Shown piece after piece: positions 1 through 8,765 of a stretch of 64,000 nt of DNA (the first letter of the stretch is position 1; each line of letters starts with the position of its first letter). The DNA comes from Corynebacterium rouxii (GTDB lineage Bacteria; Actinomycetota; Actinomycetes; Mycobacteriales; Mycobacteriaceae): NCBI RefSeq assembly GCF_902702935.1, contig NZ_LR738855.1, positions 2,232,001 to 2,296,000 of the forward strand, given 5' to 3'. The translations under genes and the position numbers were made by a program. The notes beneath the pieces were generated by a model. It was given only the letters and a program-made list of their open reading frames with translations. It did not search any database and was not told the origin of the DNA.

Positions 1-1
1 T

Positions 2-1195
2 GGTGGGGCAGACCCCACAAGATCCATCACCGCAGCCGTTGACAACGACCCTGATACCGCATGGTTTGCAGCTCCAGGAGATCACCATCCGTGGCTTGAG
101 TTGCAGGCGGAATCTGCCAACCCCATATTAGTTTTACGCACCACCGGCCGGGCCGAAAATGTACGTATTTCCAGCAATGGTGCTTATATTGAGCGTTACA
201 TTCGTCCTGGAGTTCCAGAGACAATCCATGTACCAGGCGGAGCGACGGATCGTGTACGTATTCAGGTAGCTCCTTTAGTAGGCATTGCTTCTGCGCAGCT
301 TATCGACGCCCCCATCACTCGGATCCCTACTGTCCCCCCAGCAGGAATAAATGCGCATACTTTTATTTTTCAAAAAGTGATGATAGATACTGGTCTACTT
401 CAACGTCGGTTTTCAACTCGGCGCAGCATTAATGCTGTGGTTTCTTCTTCTCACTGCGAACGCGACATCATTATCGATGCAGCTAAATACCCGTGTGGGC
501 ACACAGTACAGTTATCTGCGGGAGACCATGAAATTACTACTCGTGCCGACTGGGTACGGCTCGAAGCAGCCCATGCGGAACAGGTAAATAGTGGCAAGTC
601 AAGGATCTTGGCAACAACCCAAGCAGCCAATGATGGGATGCGAGCCTTCATCGGTGGATTGGAATTGGAACCAGTTACTATCAACGCAGGTAGTCAAGGC
701 TTTATCATCCCCGATCAGTTATCGGAGATAAACATCGATGACATTCAACTGAGCTTTGCTGGCGAACAGCCTTATCGCTTAGGTTTATTAGTAGGATTTA
801 TTATTGCGATAGCCACAATTGGGTGGTGCATATCTTCTTGCTTTACGCAAAATAAGCACCTGGAACAATTAGAAAAGGTTGACACAAACTCACCCAATTT
901 ACCATTGCCACCGTTTCTACTGATTCCAACTTTAGGTTCGGCGGCCGTACTTACCAGCTGCGGCTGGTTAGGACTACTCATAGCTGCAACAACTGCATTT
1001 TTATGCAGACTTAACTATATTCGTTCTGTTGAAATTATCGCCGTATGCAGTGTTATTGCGGCTATGTGGATGGCGCGCGCCCCATGGCCCAGCGATCACT
1101 ACACAACCGCAACACAATGGGCTGCTTTTATCATCTCAGCAGCACTTGGGGCGTTATTTGTTAACGGCCCAAGATCGCACGAAGCGGACCACTAA
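2..1195 (+). CDS. aftD: AftD-like arabinofuranosyltransferase, C-terminal part (5' end outside window)
   Basis: The reading frame is open from the first bases of the window, so this is the 3' end of a longer gene. The visible part starts in a soluble, beta-rich region with a discoidin-like stretch (DNDPDTAWFAAPG, then PWLELQ). It ends with several hydrophobic segments: LGLLVGFIIAIATIGW, a second around LTSCGWLGLLIAATTAFL, and a last one near WAAFIISAALGALF. AftD proteins of Corynebacteriales are very large membrane arabinofuranosyltransferases with a DUF3367 core, carbohydrate-binding modules and a C-terminal membrane region; they add alpha-1,3 arabinofuranose branches in arabinogalactan and lipoarabinomannan. 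The assignment rests on this architecture and on the Rv0236c-like position beside the TmaT/DUF3068 genes. The catalytic part is not visible. The last 35 bases overlap the end of the convergent surface-protein gene. Confidence 0.7.
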   Translation, partial: GGADPTRSITAAVDNDPDTAWFAAPGDHHPWLELQAESANPILVLRTTGRAENVRISSNGAYIERYIRPGVPETIHVPGGATDRVRIQVAPLVGIASAQLIDAPITRIPTVPPAGINAHTFIFQKVMIDTGLLQRRFSTRRSINAVVSSSHCERDIIIDAAKYPCGHTVQLSAGDHEITTRADWVRLEAAHAEQVNSGKSRILATTQAANDGMRAFIGGLELEPVTINAGSQGFIIPDQLSEINIDDIQLSFAGEQPYRLGLLVGFIIAIATIGWCISSCFTQNKHLEQLEKVDTNSPNLPLPPFLLIPTLGSAAVLTSCGWLGLLIAATTAFLCRLNYIRSVEIIAVCSVIAAMWMARAPWPSDHYTTATQWAAFIISAALGALFVNGPRSHEADH

Positions 1196-1805
1196 GAAGA
1201 AAACCCGCAACTACTGTAATGAGACCAACGACTACACCAACAACCGGTAATACCCAGGAAGGCAGGCCCTTTTGCGCAGTATTGCCTGGATCTGCATTTT
1301 CTTCCTGCTGCTGCCCCAAAGACTGATCCGCCGATTGATCTTGCTGCATCGGCTCTTTTTCGTCTTTAGAATTAACTACCGTGACCGTAAGTTTGGCACT
1401 ACTCCCTGATTTTAGAAAACCACTAGTGTAGAGCGATAAATCAAAGTGATGCTGCCCAGGGGTTGCATTAGATTTGGCTTCTACTGTCACATTTCCGGTA
1501 AAAGGATCAACGGTCGCTATAACACCTTGGTTGTCATTATGAATGACTACTTGATGCCCCTCTGGGGTTATCCATATGGTGCTGCTTCGAGGAATCGGCT
1601 GCGCAGTATTTAACACAGTGACTGTGCTACCAGCTTTGACCATTTTATCCGTCTCATAGACTGGTTTATACCCTTGGCTTACTGCACTAGTCTTCTCAAC
1701 CGATGGAGATGGAGCTGCTTGAGCTGGTACTGAAAAACTAGTTACTGCAGTAGCAACGGCACAACTTATGGCTAGGAGCGTGCGCGAACTTTTTCGAACG
1801 TTCAT
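1161..1805 (-). CDS. Small surface protein with signal peptide, Rib-like domain and C-terminal membrane anchor
   Basis: A 214-residue protein of unknown function. It has a basic N-terminus and hydrophobic signal (TLLAISCAVATAVTSFSV, cleavage near PAQA, residue about 31). A beta-rich ectodomain of about 110 residues follows (GHQVVIHNDNQGVIATVDP, then GNVTVEAKSNATPGQHHFDL), resembling Rib/alpha-like or YPDG-type repeats of Gram-positive surface proteins. After an acidic Gln-rich linker comes one membrane helix (WVLPVVGVVVGLITVVAGFL) ending in a basic tail, so it is probably membrane-anchored and outward facing. There is no LPxTG motif. It is a paralogue of the next gene on the same strand (2055-2908): signal, ectodomain and anchor (LPSWVLPVVGVV versus LPSWLLPVVGVV) match. 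Its 3' end overlaps aftD by 35 bases tail to tail. Confidence 0.75.
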   Translation of the reverse strand: MNVRKSSRTLLAISCAVATAVTSFSVPAQAAPSPSVEKTSAVSQGYKPVYETDKMVKAGSTVTVLNTAQPIPRSSTIWITPEGHQVVIHNDNQGVIATVDPFTGNVTVEAKSNATPGQHHFDLSLYTSGFLKSGSSAKLTVTVVNSKDEKEPMQQDQSADQSLGQQQEENADPGNTAQKGLPSWVLPVVGVVVGLITVVAGFLLSGPLRAILGR

Positions 1806-2054
1806 CTAAAGGGTCCTATCGATAAATGAATTAAGAACGCTGTTCTTAAATGAGAGAGTAGAGCCTTCACCCCACTGAAGGACTCCCCAATTGTTTTAGT
1901 AAACAAATCAAACGCTTGCGTCATCTAAGTCGACTCATTAGCGCTGATCCGTTGTTGATAAAAGGCCTTAGCCCTGCCTGAGTGACCACATCGCACCGAA
2001 TTAGAATGCTAGCAATCAGGGCGATGTCTCAACATGAAACCTTGGTGGCAGAAA

Positions 2055-2908
2055 TTAGCGACTCAAGCCCAACAACGCACGGAGAGGGCCACCGGCAAAG
2101 AAGCCAGCTACAAGAGCGATAAGACCAGCGACAACACCGACTACTGGAAGAAGCCAAGAAGGAAGGTTCTTCTTGTTTTCTGTCTTAGTCACTTTAGTAA
2201 CTTCAGGAGTAGAAACGTTGGCTTGCTCAGCAGATGCTGGTACCTCAGTCACGTCTTTTTCTCAGGCTCAACTTTCTGAGCAGGAGCCTCTACTTTGGCA
2301 TGATCTTCCGTTTTAACTTGATCTTTAACACCCTCGGTCCCCTTAGACACTACAGACCGTGACCCTTTTTCAGAATCAGAACCATTTGGACGGCTAGTAG
2401 ACTCGTGTTTTTTAGATTCCGCTTTGTTTTGAGACTGATTTGAATGAGCAAGTTCTTTGCCAGAACCATCTGCGCTCATTACCTCAACGGTAATTTTTTG
2501 TCCCAACGTAGAGACGACATACGGACCATTGTAAACATCAATATCAAAGTCGTGCCTACCCAAAACAGCAGAGGAAGACACTTTTATGTCCAAATAGCCC
2601 GTCTGCGGATTTACCTTTACCGTGACGCCTTTACCATCATCTTGAGTTGAAACAGGATATCTTTCAGTGCTGATTTTAGCGGAATATCCCTCAGGAACTG
2701 GCCCTCCCCCATTGACGACTAGTCGCCCTTCACCCCTAGCAAGTCTCACTAAATGGGGATAGCTCACTTGGTAATTTTTCTTTGAATTAGCGTCGACCAC
2801 AAGATCCTTTTTCTCAACGGCTTGCACAGGAACAGCAAACCCAGCGGTCGCAGTAGCGATAACACAACCGAGGACGATAGCAACGCGTGAGTACTTGTGC
2901 GCGTTCAT
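2055..2908 (-). pseudogene. Surface protein paralogue split by a frameshift in an A-tract
   Basis: Two frames on the minus strand together make one protein like its neighbour at 1161-1805. Frame 1 (2908 to 2249, 219 residues) has a signal peptide (cleavage near VPVQA), a Rib-like ectodomain and a long charged Ser/Lys/Glu linker ending VEPEKKT-stop. Frame 2 (2252 to 2055) supplies the missing C-terminus with the anchor helix (LPSWLLPVVGVVAGLIALVA) and tail GGPLRALLGLSR. The break lies at five A residues on the coding strand (T5 at 2256-2260). One extra A restores a continuous reading EPEKKDVTEVP. As sequenced, the product would lose its anchor and could be released. It could be a pseudogene, a phase-variable gene or a base-call error in a homopolymer. 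Function unknown. Confidence 0.7.
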
Positions 2909-3358
2909 ATAAAAGGGGTCCTTTCAACAAAGATGAGGCGCTCGATGATCGTGCCTTAAGTAGAGTTGACGTCTAGCCCTAAAGCTGATGTAAAGGTAAG
3001 TGTAGGCTAAACACTAACATACTTCGGTTGTGGAAATCTAAAATTCTTTTAAAGTTCCACAACCACCAACGGGTTTCATATAGGGAGAAATCATTACCGT
3101 TATTCACAAAACTGTGCAGCTCAGAACACCAGTGTGCACTTTGAAAAAGTTTACAGAATTGTCAATGAAGAACTTAAAGTACTTCAACAAAACCTCTTAA
3201 CACCACAGGCAACGTCACTAAAAATCAATGACAATCAATGCCCTTGCAGGCACTCAAGGCGTAACATAATCGTAATTATTATTCTCAGAGCAAAAATTAT
3301 GATTTTTCACGCAAAATAAGTAATTGGGTCCCTGTGATATTCACCGAGATCACATAAA
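2909..3358. other. Intergenic region without a convincing gene
   Basis: This AT-rich 450-base gap separates the start of the minus-strand surface gene from the end of the TmaT-like gene. It must hold the promoter of the surface gene, whose start is preceded by a purine-rich AAAGGACC box. A plus-strand frame at 3134-3319 has no ribosome-binding site and no recognisable composition, so I do not call it. A weak hairpin (TGTGAT to ATCACA, about 3331-3355) sits just past the TmaT-like stop codon and could be a terminator, but it lacks a clear T-run. I see no RNA gene or mobile element. Confidence 0.5.
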
Positions 3359-4418
3359 TTAGCCTTTGTTTTCCAAAAGTTCGTAGCTCACCCATGCCAC
3401 CGCAATGCTTGCTCCAGCACAAAGCACAAAGACCACACCCGTGTTACTGGAGAATATTTCAAGTTTAGTTAATTCAAAAAGCACGGTTAATACTGGCAAG
3501 TGCCAGAGAAACAGGGAATAGCTCCAGCGGCCAAGGTTCAGCATGGGGGGGCGTGATAAGTAGCCGATTGGGCAAAGATCGGGGCGCGCCCCAGATACAG
3601 GGGGCGATAATCAGCGCTGCGAACACAGTGCCAGCTGCGATTTTTCTGATAAATTCCGCCGGCGTGGGGTGGATCAACCCGAGGGGGCCGTACCATTGTA
3701 GCCCTGCCAGCCACGCTACTGCTAGCGCGGCAAGCCACCAGAGCCAGCCGTGACGGATGATCCATCTGCGTTGTTCCAGTTCCGCAGCGCACAGTCCGAC
3801 AACAAACCACGGGAGGTAGGACATGGGCCAGAGTTGGAAGTTGATTCCTCCCCACACATCGGTAGGCCAGGGGATGGCAGCCCACCCAAAACCTACTAGT
3901 GCAAGACCAAGATAGCTGGGGATTTTATAGCGTTGTGGTATGCGAATGAGCAGGGGTAAGAGCAGGTAGAAGGCTACTTCGACGCTGAGCGACCAAAGGT
4001 GAGTCAGCCCGCCGGCAAGCGCGTGGGGCAGGTAGATCTGGGTGAGTGCGAAGGTGGCCAGAATGGTGTACCAAGGGGTACCGAATGCGTTGGGGAGCAG
4101 GGTAAAGACGATGGCACAGCATGCCCAGTAGGCGGGCAGGATGCGTTGGGCACGGCGTCGATAGTAGTGCTTATGGTTGCCACGAGCGAGGAGGAATGCG
4201 GAGAGGGCGAAGAATACGGCGACGAAGAAGTCGAATCGGGCCAGTATTGCGCCAGCCGGTGTGCGTTGGTCGAGGCCTGATTGAAATGCCGCATGGGTAG
4301 CTAACACGCCGAGTGCCGCCACGGCGCGTAGCCCCTCTAGCTGGGGCAGGAACCGTGGCGGTCGCGAGGTTAGGTACGATTGAGACACTCCCACGGATCC
4401 TAGTCGAAAGTTGAGCAC
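3359..4418 (-). pseudogene. Acyltransferase-3 family membrane protein, TmaT-like, frameshifted at a C7 tract
   Basis: Acyltransferase family 3 integral membrane protein. The N-terminus has the family signature (PQLEGLRAVAALGVLATHAAF) and a second hallmark (THLWSLSVEVAFYLLLPLL). The first frame runs to residue 314 and reads off-frame after LPNRLLITPP. The true end (LGRWSYSLFLWHLPVLTVL, then SYELLENKG) is in another frame from 3544 to 3359. The switch is at seven Cs on the coding strand (G7 at 3545-3551); six would give one frame of about 352 residues. By synteny with Rv0228 it matches TmaT of Corynebacterium glutamicum, which acetylates trehalose monomycolate before MmpL export. Start: GTG at 4418, seven bases from the divergent DUF3068 gene; a GTG near 4391 is an alternative. 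TmaT identity is inferred from family and position. Confidence 0.7.
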
Positions 4419-4424
4419 ACAAGG

Positions 4425-5525
4425 GTGAAGATGAAACCTCGCCTCAGCCCCTCTGGCATTGCGTTTGTTACTGCTGCCGTGTTGTTTATCGCGGCAGCAG
4501 TCGTTCCGGCGTTGGTGATAGCACTGCTCAAGCCGATTCCGGTGGATATTGCGCGTTCTATTACTACCCAGCCGGCGGCGACAGTGATGGTGGATCCTGC
4601 GTGCGCGGGGGCGTCGCCACTATCGTGCCCGCATGTGGAGACGACCACCCAGCTGCGTCGTGAGGTAACAACGAATAAGACGGATGTTCGCGATGAGGTA
4701 GATTTGCGTGTCGACGAGGCGTTGCGGCGCACAGACACCAACGACGCCATCATTACTATCGACGATTCCCTCCGCCTGATCAGGCACTCCACCTATCCTG
4801 TTATCGACTCCACAAGCCACATGAAGGTGAAGTCCGAGGCGTTAAACCTCAACTTTGATACCGGCGATTTCGCCCGCGATGGTTTGCAATACTTCTTCCC
4901 CTTCCACACGGAGCGGCGTTCGTATCAGTTCTTTGACCCGATCGCACAAAAGACTTGGCCATTGGACTATGTGCAGCAAGACAATGGCGAGTATGTGTTC
5001 ACACAGACCGTCCCTGCGATCAACTTGGTCAAGGCCGCCACGCGTTCTTATACGCAACCGGATGACATCTCCGATGAGTATTCCACACAGGCCCAAGCCT
5101 CGGATCTTAGCCCTGATCAGCAAAAGCAGTTGGCCTCAATGCAAGTGACTGATCCTCAAGGCTCGGCCCTGCTCACACCGTATTATGCGACGACGCGCAC
5201 GCTGTGGGTGGAGCCAAAAAGTGGTGTGGTGGTTAACCAAGAAGAAGATGTTTTTATGTTCTATGCGGGTTCGCAGCGCGAGGCGGATCGCATTGCAGCT
5301 TCCGGTCATGACGATGAGCTGGCCAAGGAACGTACGATCTTGCGCACTTCGTTGAACTGGGACGCGGATACCCAGGCGGACGCTCGTGCGGAGGCCCGCC
5401 CGACGGTAGTGGCGTTAAAGGCTGCCCGCGTGGGTGGCTTCTTGGTCAAGATGGCTGGTGTAGCAGCACTGATTATCGGTGTGGTTTTGGCTTCTCGACG
5501 CCGCCGCGAACCCCAATGCCGCTAG
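4425..5525 (+). CDS. DUF3068 membrane protein, Rv0227c-like, lipomannan/LAM maturation
   Basis: A 366-residue protein with an N-terminal membrane helix (FVTAAVLFIAAAVVPALVIA), a large extracytoplasmic domain (residues about 40-330) and a C-terminal helix (LVKMAGVAALIIGVVLASRR). The domain has the DUF3068 pattern, for example FPFHTERRSYQFFDP and LWVEPKSGVVVNQEED. The C. glutamicum and M. tuberculosis homologues (NCgl2760, Rv0227c) were reported as required for lipomannan maturation and lipoarabinomannan synthesis; the biochemical activity is not settled. Start is GTG 4425 or ATG 4431. The 3' end overlaps the next gene by 10 bases, so the two are probably translationally coupled. The start is only seven bases from the divergent TmaT-like gene, so promoters must overlap coding sequence or the TmaT-like start is further in. 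Confidence 0.8.
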   Translation: MKMKPRLSPSGIAFVTAAVLFIAAAVVPALVIALLKPIPVDIARSITTQPAATVMVDPACAGASPLSCPHVETTTQLRREVTTNKTDVRDEVDLRVDEALRRTDTNDAIITIDDSLRLIRHSTYPVIDSTSHMKVKSEALNLNFDTGDFARDGLQYFFPFHTERRSYQFFDPIAQKTWPLDYVQQDNGEYVFTQTVPAINLVKAATRSYTQPDDISDEYSTQAQASDLSPDQQKQLASMQVTDPQGSALLTPYYATTRTLWVEPKSGVVVNQEEDVFMFYAGSQREADRIAASGHDDELAKERTILRTSLNWDADTQADARAEARPTVVALKAARVGGFLVKMAGVAALIIGVVLASRRRREPQCR

Positions 5526-6928
5526 TCGTCGGCTGGGCAGCGGCTCTTATCACGGCACTTTTGTGGCCGTTTCTGCTACCCCACGATGGCATGCTGGCGT
5601 TGCGGGACATGGTGGTTATCGACCACCCAGCTCTCAGCGAAAACGCCTTAGGCTGGGGAAATCTCCCCGCCCGTAATGCTCCTCAAGATGGGCTGTTAGC
5701 GATTATCGGCCAGATCATCCCAGCAACATGGGCTGTGCGGGTGGCGCTGCTTGCCGCCGCTATTGCTGGTGCGGTGGGCGCTGCACGCTTGGGCAAATCG
5801 CAGTGGCAGCGTATCGCCGCGATAACCGTGACCTTATGGAACCCCTTTGTGGTGGAGCGCCTCTTGCAGGGCCACTGGTCGTTGGTGATCGCCGCGTGGC
5901 TGGTTCCCCTATTACTTGGTCAGGGGCGTTTGGTGGCGTTGTGGGTGGCGTCGATAACGCCCACGGGTGCTGTTCTGAGCGCGGTGATTGCGGCGGTGTC
6001 TGCCCCAACTCGAAGGCTGCGCTTGGTGGTTATGGCGATCAGCGCGGTGTTGTTTCTGCCGTGGTTATTGCCCAGTATGATCGCACCTCCTGCGGGTGTG
6101 ACGGATGTGTTCTTTCCCCGTGCGGAGGGCTATGTGGGCCGACTTGGTGCGTTTGTGGGGCTTGGTGGCATATGGAATGCGGAGGTGATACCGCCTTCAC
6201 GAGAGTCCGGCTTCGCCATCGCGGGAATTATATTGTGCGCAATTACGGTGTGGTTTTCGCCCCGCCGTTATCAGCTCCTAGCTCTTGTAGGGGTGGTGGC
6301 CATGTATGTGGTTACGCCGTGGACGTTGGCGCACATCCCAGGTGTTGTGCTGTTTCGCGATTCCGCCAAGTTCAGCATGTTATTGCTACCGGCGATGATC
6401 TATGGTGCTGCGCGGATCCGCCCCCGCCCACTGGTTGCTGCGGCGATCCTTGCGGCACTCCTCCAAGTCCCTGACGCACCTCTTGTGGTCCGCCCGCTTG
6501 CCCCCGTGCCGCAGCCTGCGCTCCCGCGAACCACCGGAAGGCTGCTGATTATCGATTCCCACGGGCTTGTCAGCTATCAGAGCCGCACGATCGTCGATCC
6601 CCGTATCAAGGCCAATAGCACAGTGGAATCCGGTGCGCTCAGCGTCGACGGGCAGCTTATCGACGCCCCCTCCCCTGCCCACGCCGAAGCAACCGCCGCT
6701 TGGCACCGCGGCGACATTGACTACCTTCAGGAACAAGGAATCACAGCCGTGATCGATCACGATCAGCTCACCCCCATCGCTGATTCCACACCCCAGCGAC
6801 CCGCTGGTTTTTATCTCGGGTTGGGATGCTTGGCGCTGTGGACTGTAGCTGGGATCTGCGGCTGTGCAATCACACACAGAAACTCGCGACCAGTATCTTC
6901 CCACGAAAATGTTGACGCGAAATCATAA
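5516..6928 (+). CDS. Polytopic membrane protein, Rv0226c-like
   Basis: A 470-residue protein with about ten hydrophobic helices (for example VVGWAAALITALLWPFLL, VRVALLAAAIAGAVGAA, LVVMAISAVLFLPWLLP). A soluble C-terminal stretch at residues about 330-430 is followed by a last helix (LGLGCLALWTVAGICGC). The layout resembles GT-C type or lipid-linked-sugar membrane enzymes, but I see no diagnostic catalytic motif, so no activity is assigned. The position directly behind the DUF3068 gene, overlapping it by 10 bases, matches Rv0226c behind Rv0227c in mycobacteria, which suggests a role in glycolipid assembly. Its last 118 bases lie antisense to the 3' end of the convergent glycosyltransferase gene. 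Confidence 0.75.
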   Translation: MPLVVGWAAALITALLWPFLLPHDGMLALRDMVVIDHPALSENALGWGNLPARNAPQDGLLAIIGQIIPATWAVRVALLAAAIAGAVGAARLGKSQWQRIAAITVTLWNPFVVERLLQGHWSLVIAAWLVPLLLGQGRLVALWVASITPTGAVLSAVIAAVSAPTRRLRLVVMAISAVLFLPWLLPSMIAPPAGVTDVFFPRAEGYVGRLGAFVGLGGIWNAEVIPPSRESGFAIAGIILCAITVWFSPRRYQLLALVGVVAMYVVTPWTLAHIPGVVLFRDSAKFSMLLLPAMIYGAARIRPRPLVAAAILAALLQVPDAPLVVRPLAPVPQPALPRTTGRLLIIDSHGLVSYQSRTIVDPRIKANSTVESGALSVDGQLIDAPSPAHAEATAAWHRGDIDYLQEQGITAVIDHDQLTPIADSTPQRPAGFYLGLGCLALWTVAGICGCAITHRNSRPVSSHENVDAKS

Positions 6929-7947
6929 GCACGTCGCCCCAACTTATCGCGATAGCTTTGGTCCGAGAGCAACTTGCGGATAGCACACGTAAGTTGGGCT
7001 GGAGTTTCTACCAAAATCCCACCGCCACGCACCGAATCCCGCAGGCCACCAGAATGGGCATAGCCAACAGTAGGCACCCCGTGCTGACCAGCCTCAATCA
7101 CGGCAAGACCCCACCCCTCTTTCCGCGAGGGCATCACATGCACGGCAGCCTGCGCCAACAACGCATGCTTGTGATCTTCTGCCACCTGACCATGGAAAAT
7201 CACACGATCGGCCACATCCCGCGCATGCTCCCGCAGTTGCGGCTCCCACCAACCTGAACCAATGATGTCGAGCACCACCCCCTCAAGTTCGCGCACTACA
7301 TCGATGGCATGCTCGATCTGCTTATGCGGCACCAACCGCGACAAGGTGACAAGGTGTGGGCCTGCTACCGGCGGCAAACTCATTGGAACCGGAGGATCAT
7401 CTATTCCATTGCGCACAATAGTAATATGCTCTGCGGGGACACCAAGTTCTACCATTTCGTCGCGGCTCGGCTCCGACACCGTCACATACCGCACACCCCG
7501 ATGTACCCACGGGGACACCTTCGACTCAATAAACCAGCCCAGACGCGCAACAAGCGGACCAGCCACATCCCACTGCCGGCGATGACAATGGTGGGTAAGC
7601 AGGATCGTCGGCACGCCCGAAAACACCCGAGCGAAAAACGGAATCCCATTCTGGGTATCCACCACCACGTCCACCCCACGCAGCCGACCAATTCCCAGCC
7701 GGCCCAGCAGCTGTGCCACCGCAGCCCGAACATAGACCGAATACTTGCCGCCCGCGTACTGGTACTCCACCCCGTCACGCACGGCGCGTCGCGACGCATC
7801 CGTATGGCGCGCCGTCCGAAAAATCACCTCATGCCCAGCCGCCACCAAATACTTTGCAATGTGCTCCAAGTAGCGCTCACTGCCACCGCCTTGGGGGTGG
7901 GTGGTGTCGCGCCAGCAGAGTAACAAAATCCTCATATCAGTCTCCAT
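6811..7947 (-). CDS. GT4-family glycosyltransferase, Rv0225-like
   Basis: GT-B fold glycosyltransferase of 378 residues. The N-terminal Rossmann half begins MRILLLCWRDTTHPQGGGSE with the glycine-rich loop of family GT4. The C-terminal half has the nucleotide-sugar segment: HLVTLSRLVPHKQIEHAIDV, then MPSRKEGWGLAVIEAGQHG with the EX7E-like pair. The acceptor is unknown; the neighbours point to a mannose-containing or trehalose glycolipid of the envelope. The annotated ATG is at 7947 with an alternative ATG at 7935 (MRILLL). It is transcribed divergently from the methyltransferase gene with a 59-base shared control region, and overlaps the upstream membrane gene tail to tail by 118 bases. Confidence 0.82.
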   Translation of the reverse strand: METDMRILLLCWRDTTHPQGGGSERYLEHIAKYLVAAGHEVIFRTARHTDASRRAVRDGVEYQYAGGKYSVYVRAAVAQLLGRLGIGRLRGVDVVVDTQNGIPFFARVFSGVPTILLTHHCHRRQWDVAGPLVARLGWFIESKVSPWVHRGVRYVTVSEPSRDEMVELGVPAEHITIVRNGIDDPPVPMSLPPVAGPHLVTLSRLVPHKQIEHAIDVVRELEGVVLDIIGSGWWEPQLREHARDVADRVIFHGQVAEDHKHALLAQAAVHVMPSRKEGWGLAVIEAGQHGVPTVGYAHSGGLRDSVRGGGILVETPAQLTCAIRKLLSDQSYRDKLGRRAYDFASTFSWEDTGREFLCVIAQPQIPATVHSAKHPNPR

Positions 7948-8006
7948 CGTAGGCGCTCACCCCACAACCGGCCCGTTGTCGCAGGTATTGTGCCAAGATA
8001 AAGGGC

Positions 8007-8741
8007 ATGCATTTCGCCACTTTGCGACGCTCCCTCCGCCTCCTGCGCAGCTTCAAGTACGAGCAGTCAGACCCCGACCGTTTCTATTCGTTGCTGGCGC
8101 AAGACACTCGGGACCTCGTGGATCATGTGTGCAACAAGGTGGGGATTCAGTATCATTCGGTTCTCGATGTTGGCGGCGGACCAGGATATTTTGCCGATGC
8201 TTTTAGCTCGAAGCGGTATGTGAGCGTGGAGCCGTCGGCAGGCGAGATGGCTGCGGCGGGGATCACGGTCGCGCAGGCGGTTCGCGCGTCGGGGTCAGCA
8301 CTACCGTTCCCGGACTCTACTTTTGATGTGGTGATGTCCTCCAACGTGGCGGAACATGTTCCAGACCCGTGGGCGATGGGCGAAGAAATGCTCCGTGTTG
8401 TGCGCCCCGGTGGCGTGGTAATTCTTAGCTATACCGTCTGGTTGGGACCGTTCGGCGGGCATGAGACGGGCTTGTGGCAGCACTATATTGGAGGCGCGTT
8501 TGCGCGGGATCGGTATGCCCGCAAGCATGGACATCCCCCTAAAAACGTATTCGGTTCTTCGTTGTTTGCAGTCAGTTGCGCCGAGGGCCTGCGCTGGGGT
8601 TTGAGCACTGGCCAGTTGGCGTTGGCATTTCCGCGTTATCATCCGCGCTGGGCGTGGTGGCTGGTTCGGGTACCAGTGCTGCGGGAGTTTTTGGTCAGTA
8701 ACTTGGTGCTGGTAATACAAAAAGGTGGCTCCCTTACGTAA
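8007..8741 (+). CDS. SAM-dependent methyltransferase, MtrP/Rv0224c-like
   Basis: Class I methyltransferase of 244 residues. Motif I is VLDVGGGPGYFADAF (residues about 53-67), the acidic end of strand 2 is YVSVEPSAGEM, motif III-like is FDVVMSSNVAEHVPDPW, and motif IV-like is VVRPGGVVILSYTVW. In C. glutamicum the syntenic protein MtrP was reported to promote transport of acetylated trehalose monomycolate, consistent with its place near the TmaT-like and CmpL1 genes. The orthology is inferred from family and order. Start at ATG 8007 gives the full N-terminus (HFATLRRSLRLLRSFKYEQS). Its 3' end contains one arm of the pckG terminator. Confidence 0.8.
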   Translation: MHFATLRRSLRLLRSFKYEQSDPDRFYSLLAQDTRDLVDHVCNKVGIQYHSVLDVGGGPGYFADAFSSKRYVSVEPSAGEMAAAGITVAQAVRASGSALPFPDSTFDVVMSSNVAEHVPDPWAMGEEMLRVVRPGGVVILSYTVWLGPFGGHETGLWQHYIGGAFARDRYARKHGHPPKNVFGSSLFAVSCAEGLRWGLSTGQLALAFPRYHPRWAWWLVRVPVLREFLVSNLVLVIQKGGSLT

Positions 8742-8752
8742 GGAAGCCACCT
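8718..8752 (-). terminator. Intrinsic terminator of pckG
   Basis: An inverted repeat with arms AGGTGGCT (8723-8730) and AGCCACCT (8745-8752) and an inner CCTTA/TAAGG extension. On the minus strand it is followed by a T5 run, the usual rho-independent layout, 14 bases past the pckG stop codon. It overlaps the last codons of the convergent methyltransferase gene. In plus orientation there is no T-run, so it serves pckG mainly. Confidence 0.8.
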
Positions 8753-8765
8753 AGGGGGTAACGCT

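Noticed and set aside
1864..1881. Hairpin CCTTCA/TGAAGG between the two surface genes as a terminator.
   Set aside because: Only six base pairs and no T-run on either strand.
3134..3319. Plus-strand frame of 61 codons in the gap upstream of the surface gene.
   Set aside because: No ribosome-binding site, low-complexity AT-rich composition and no recognisable motif.
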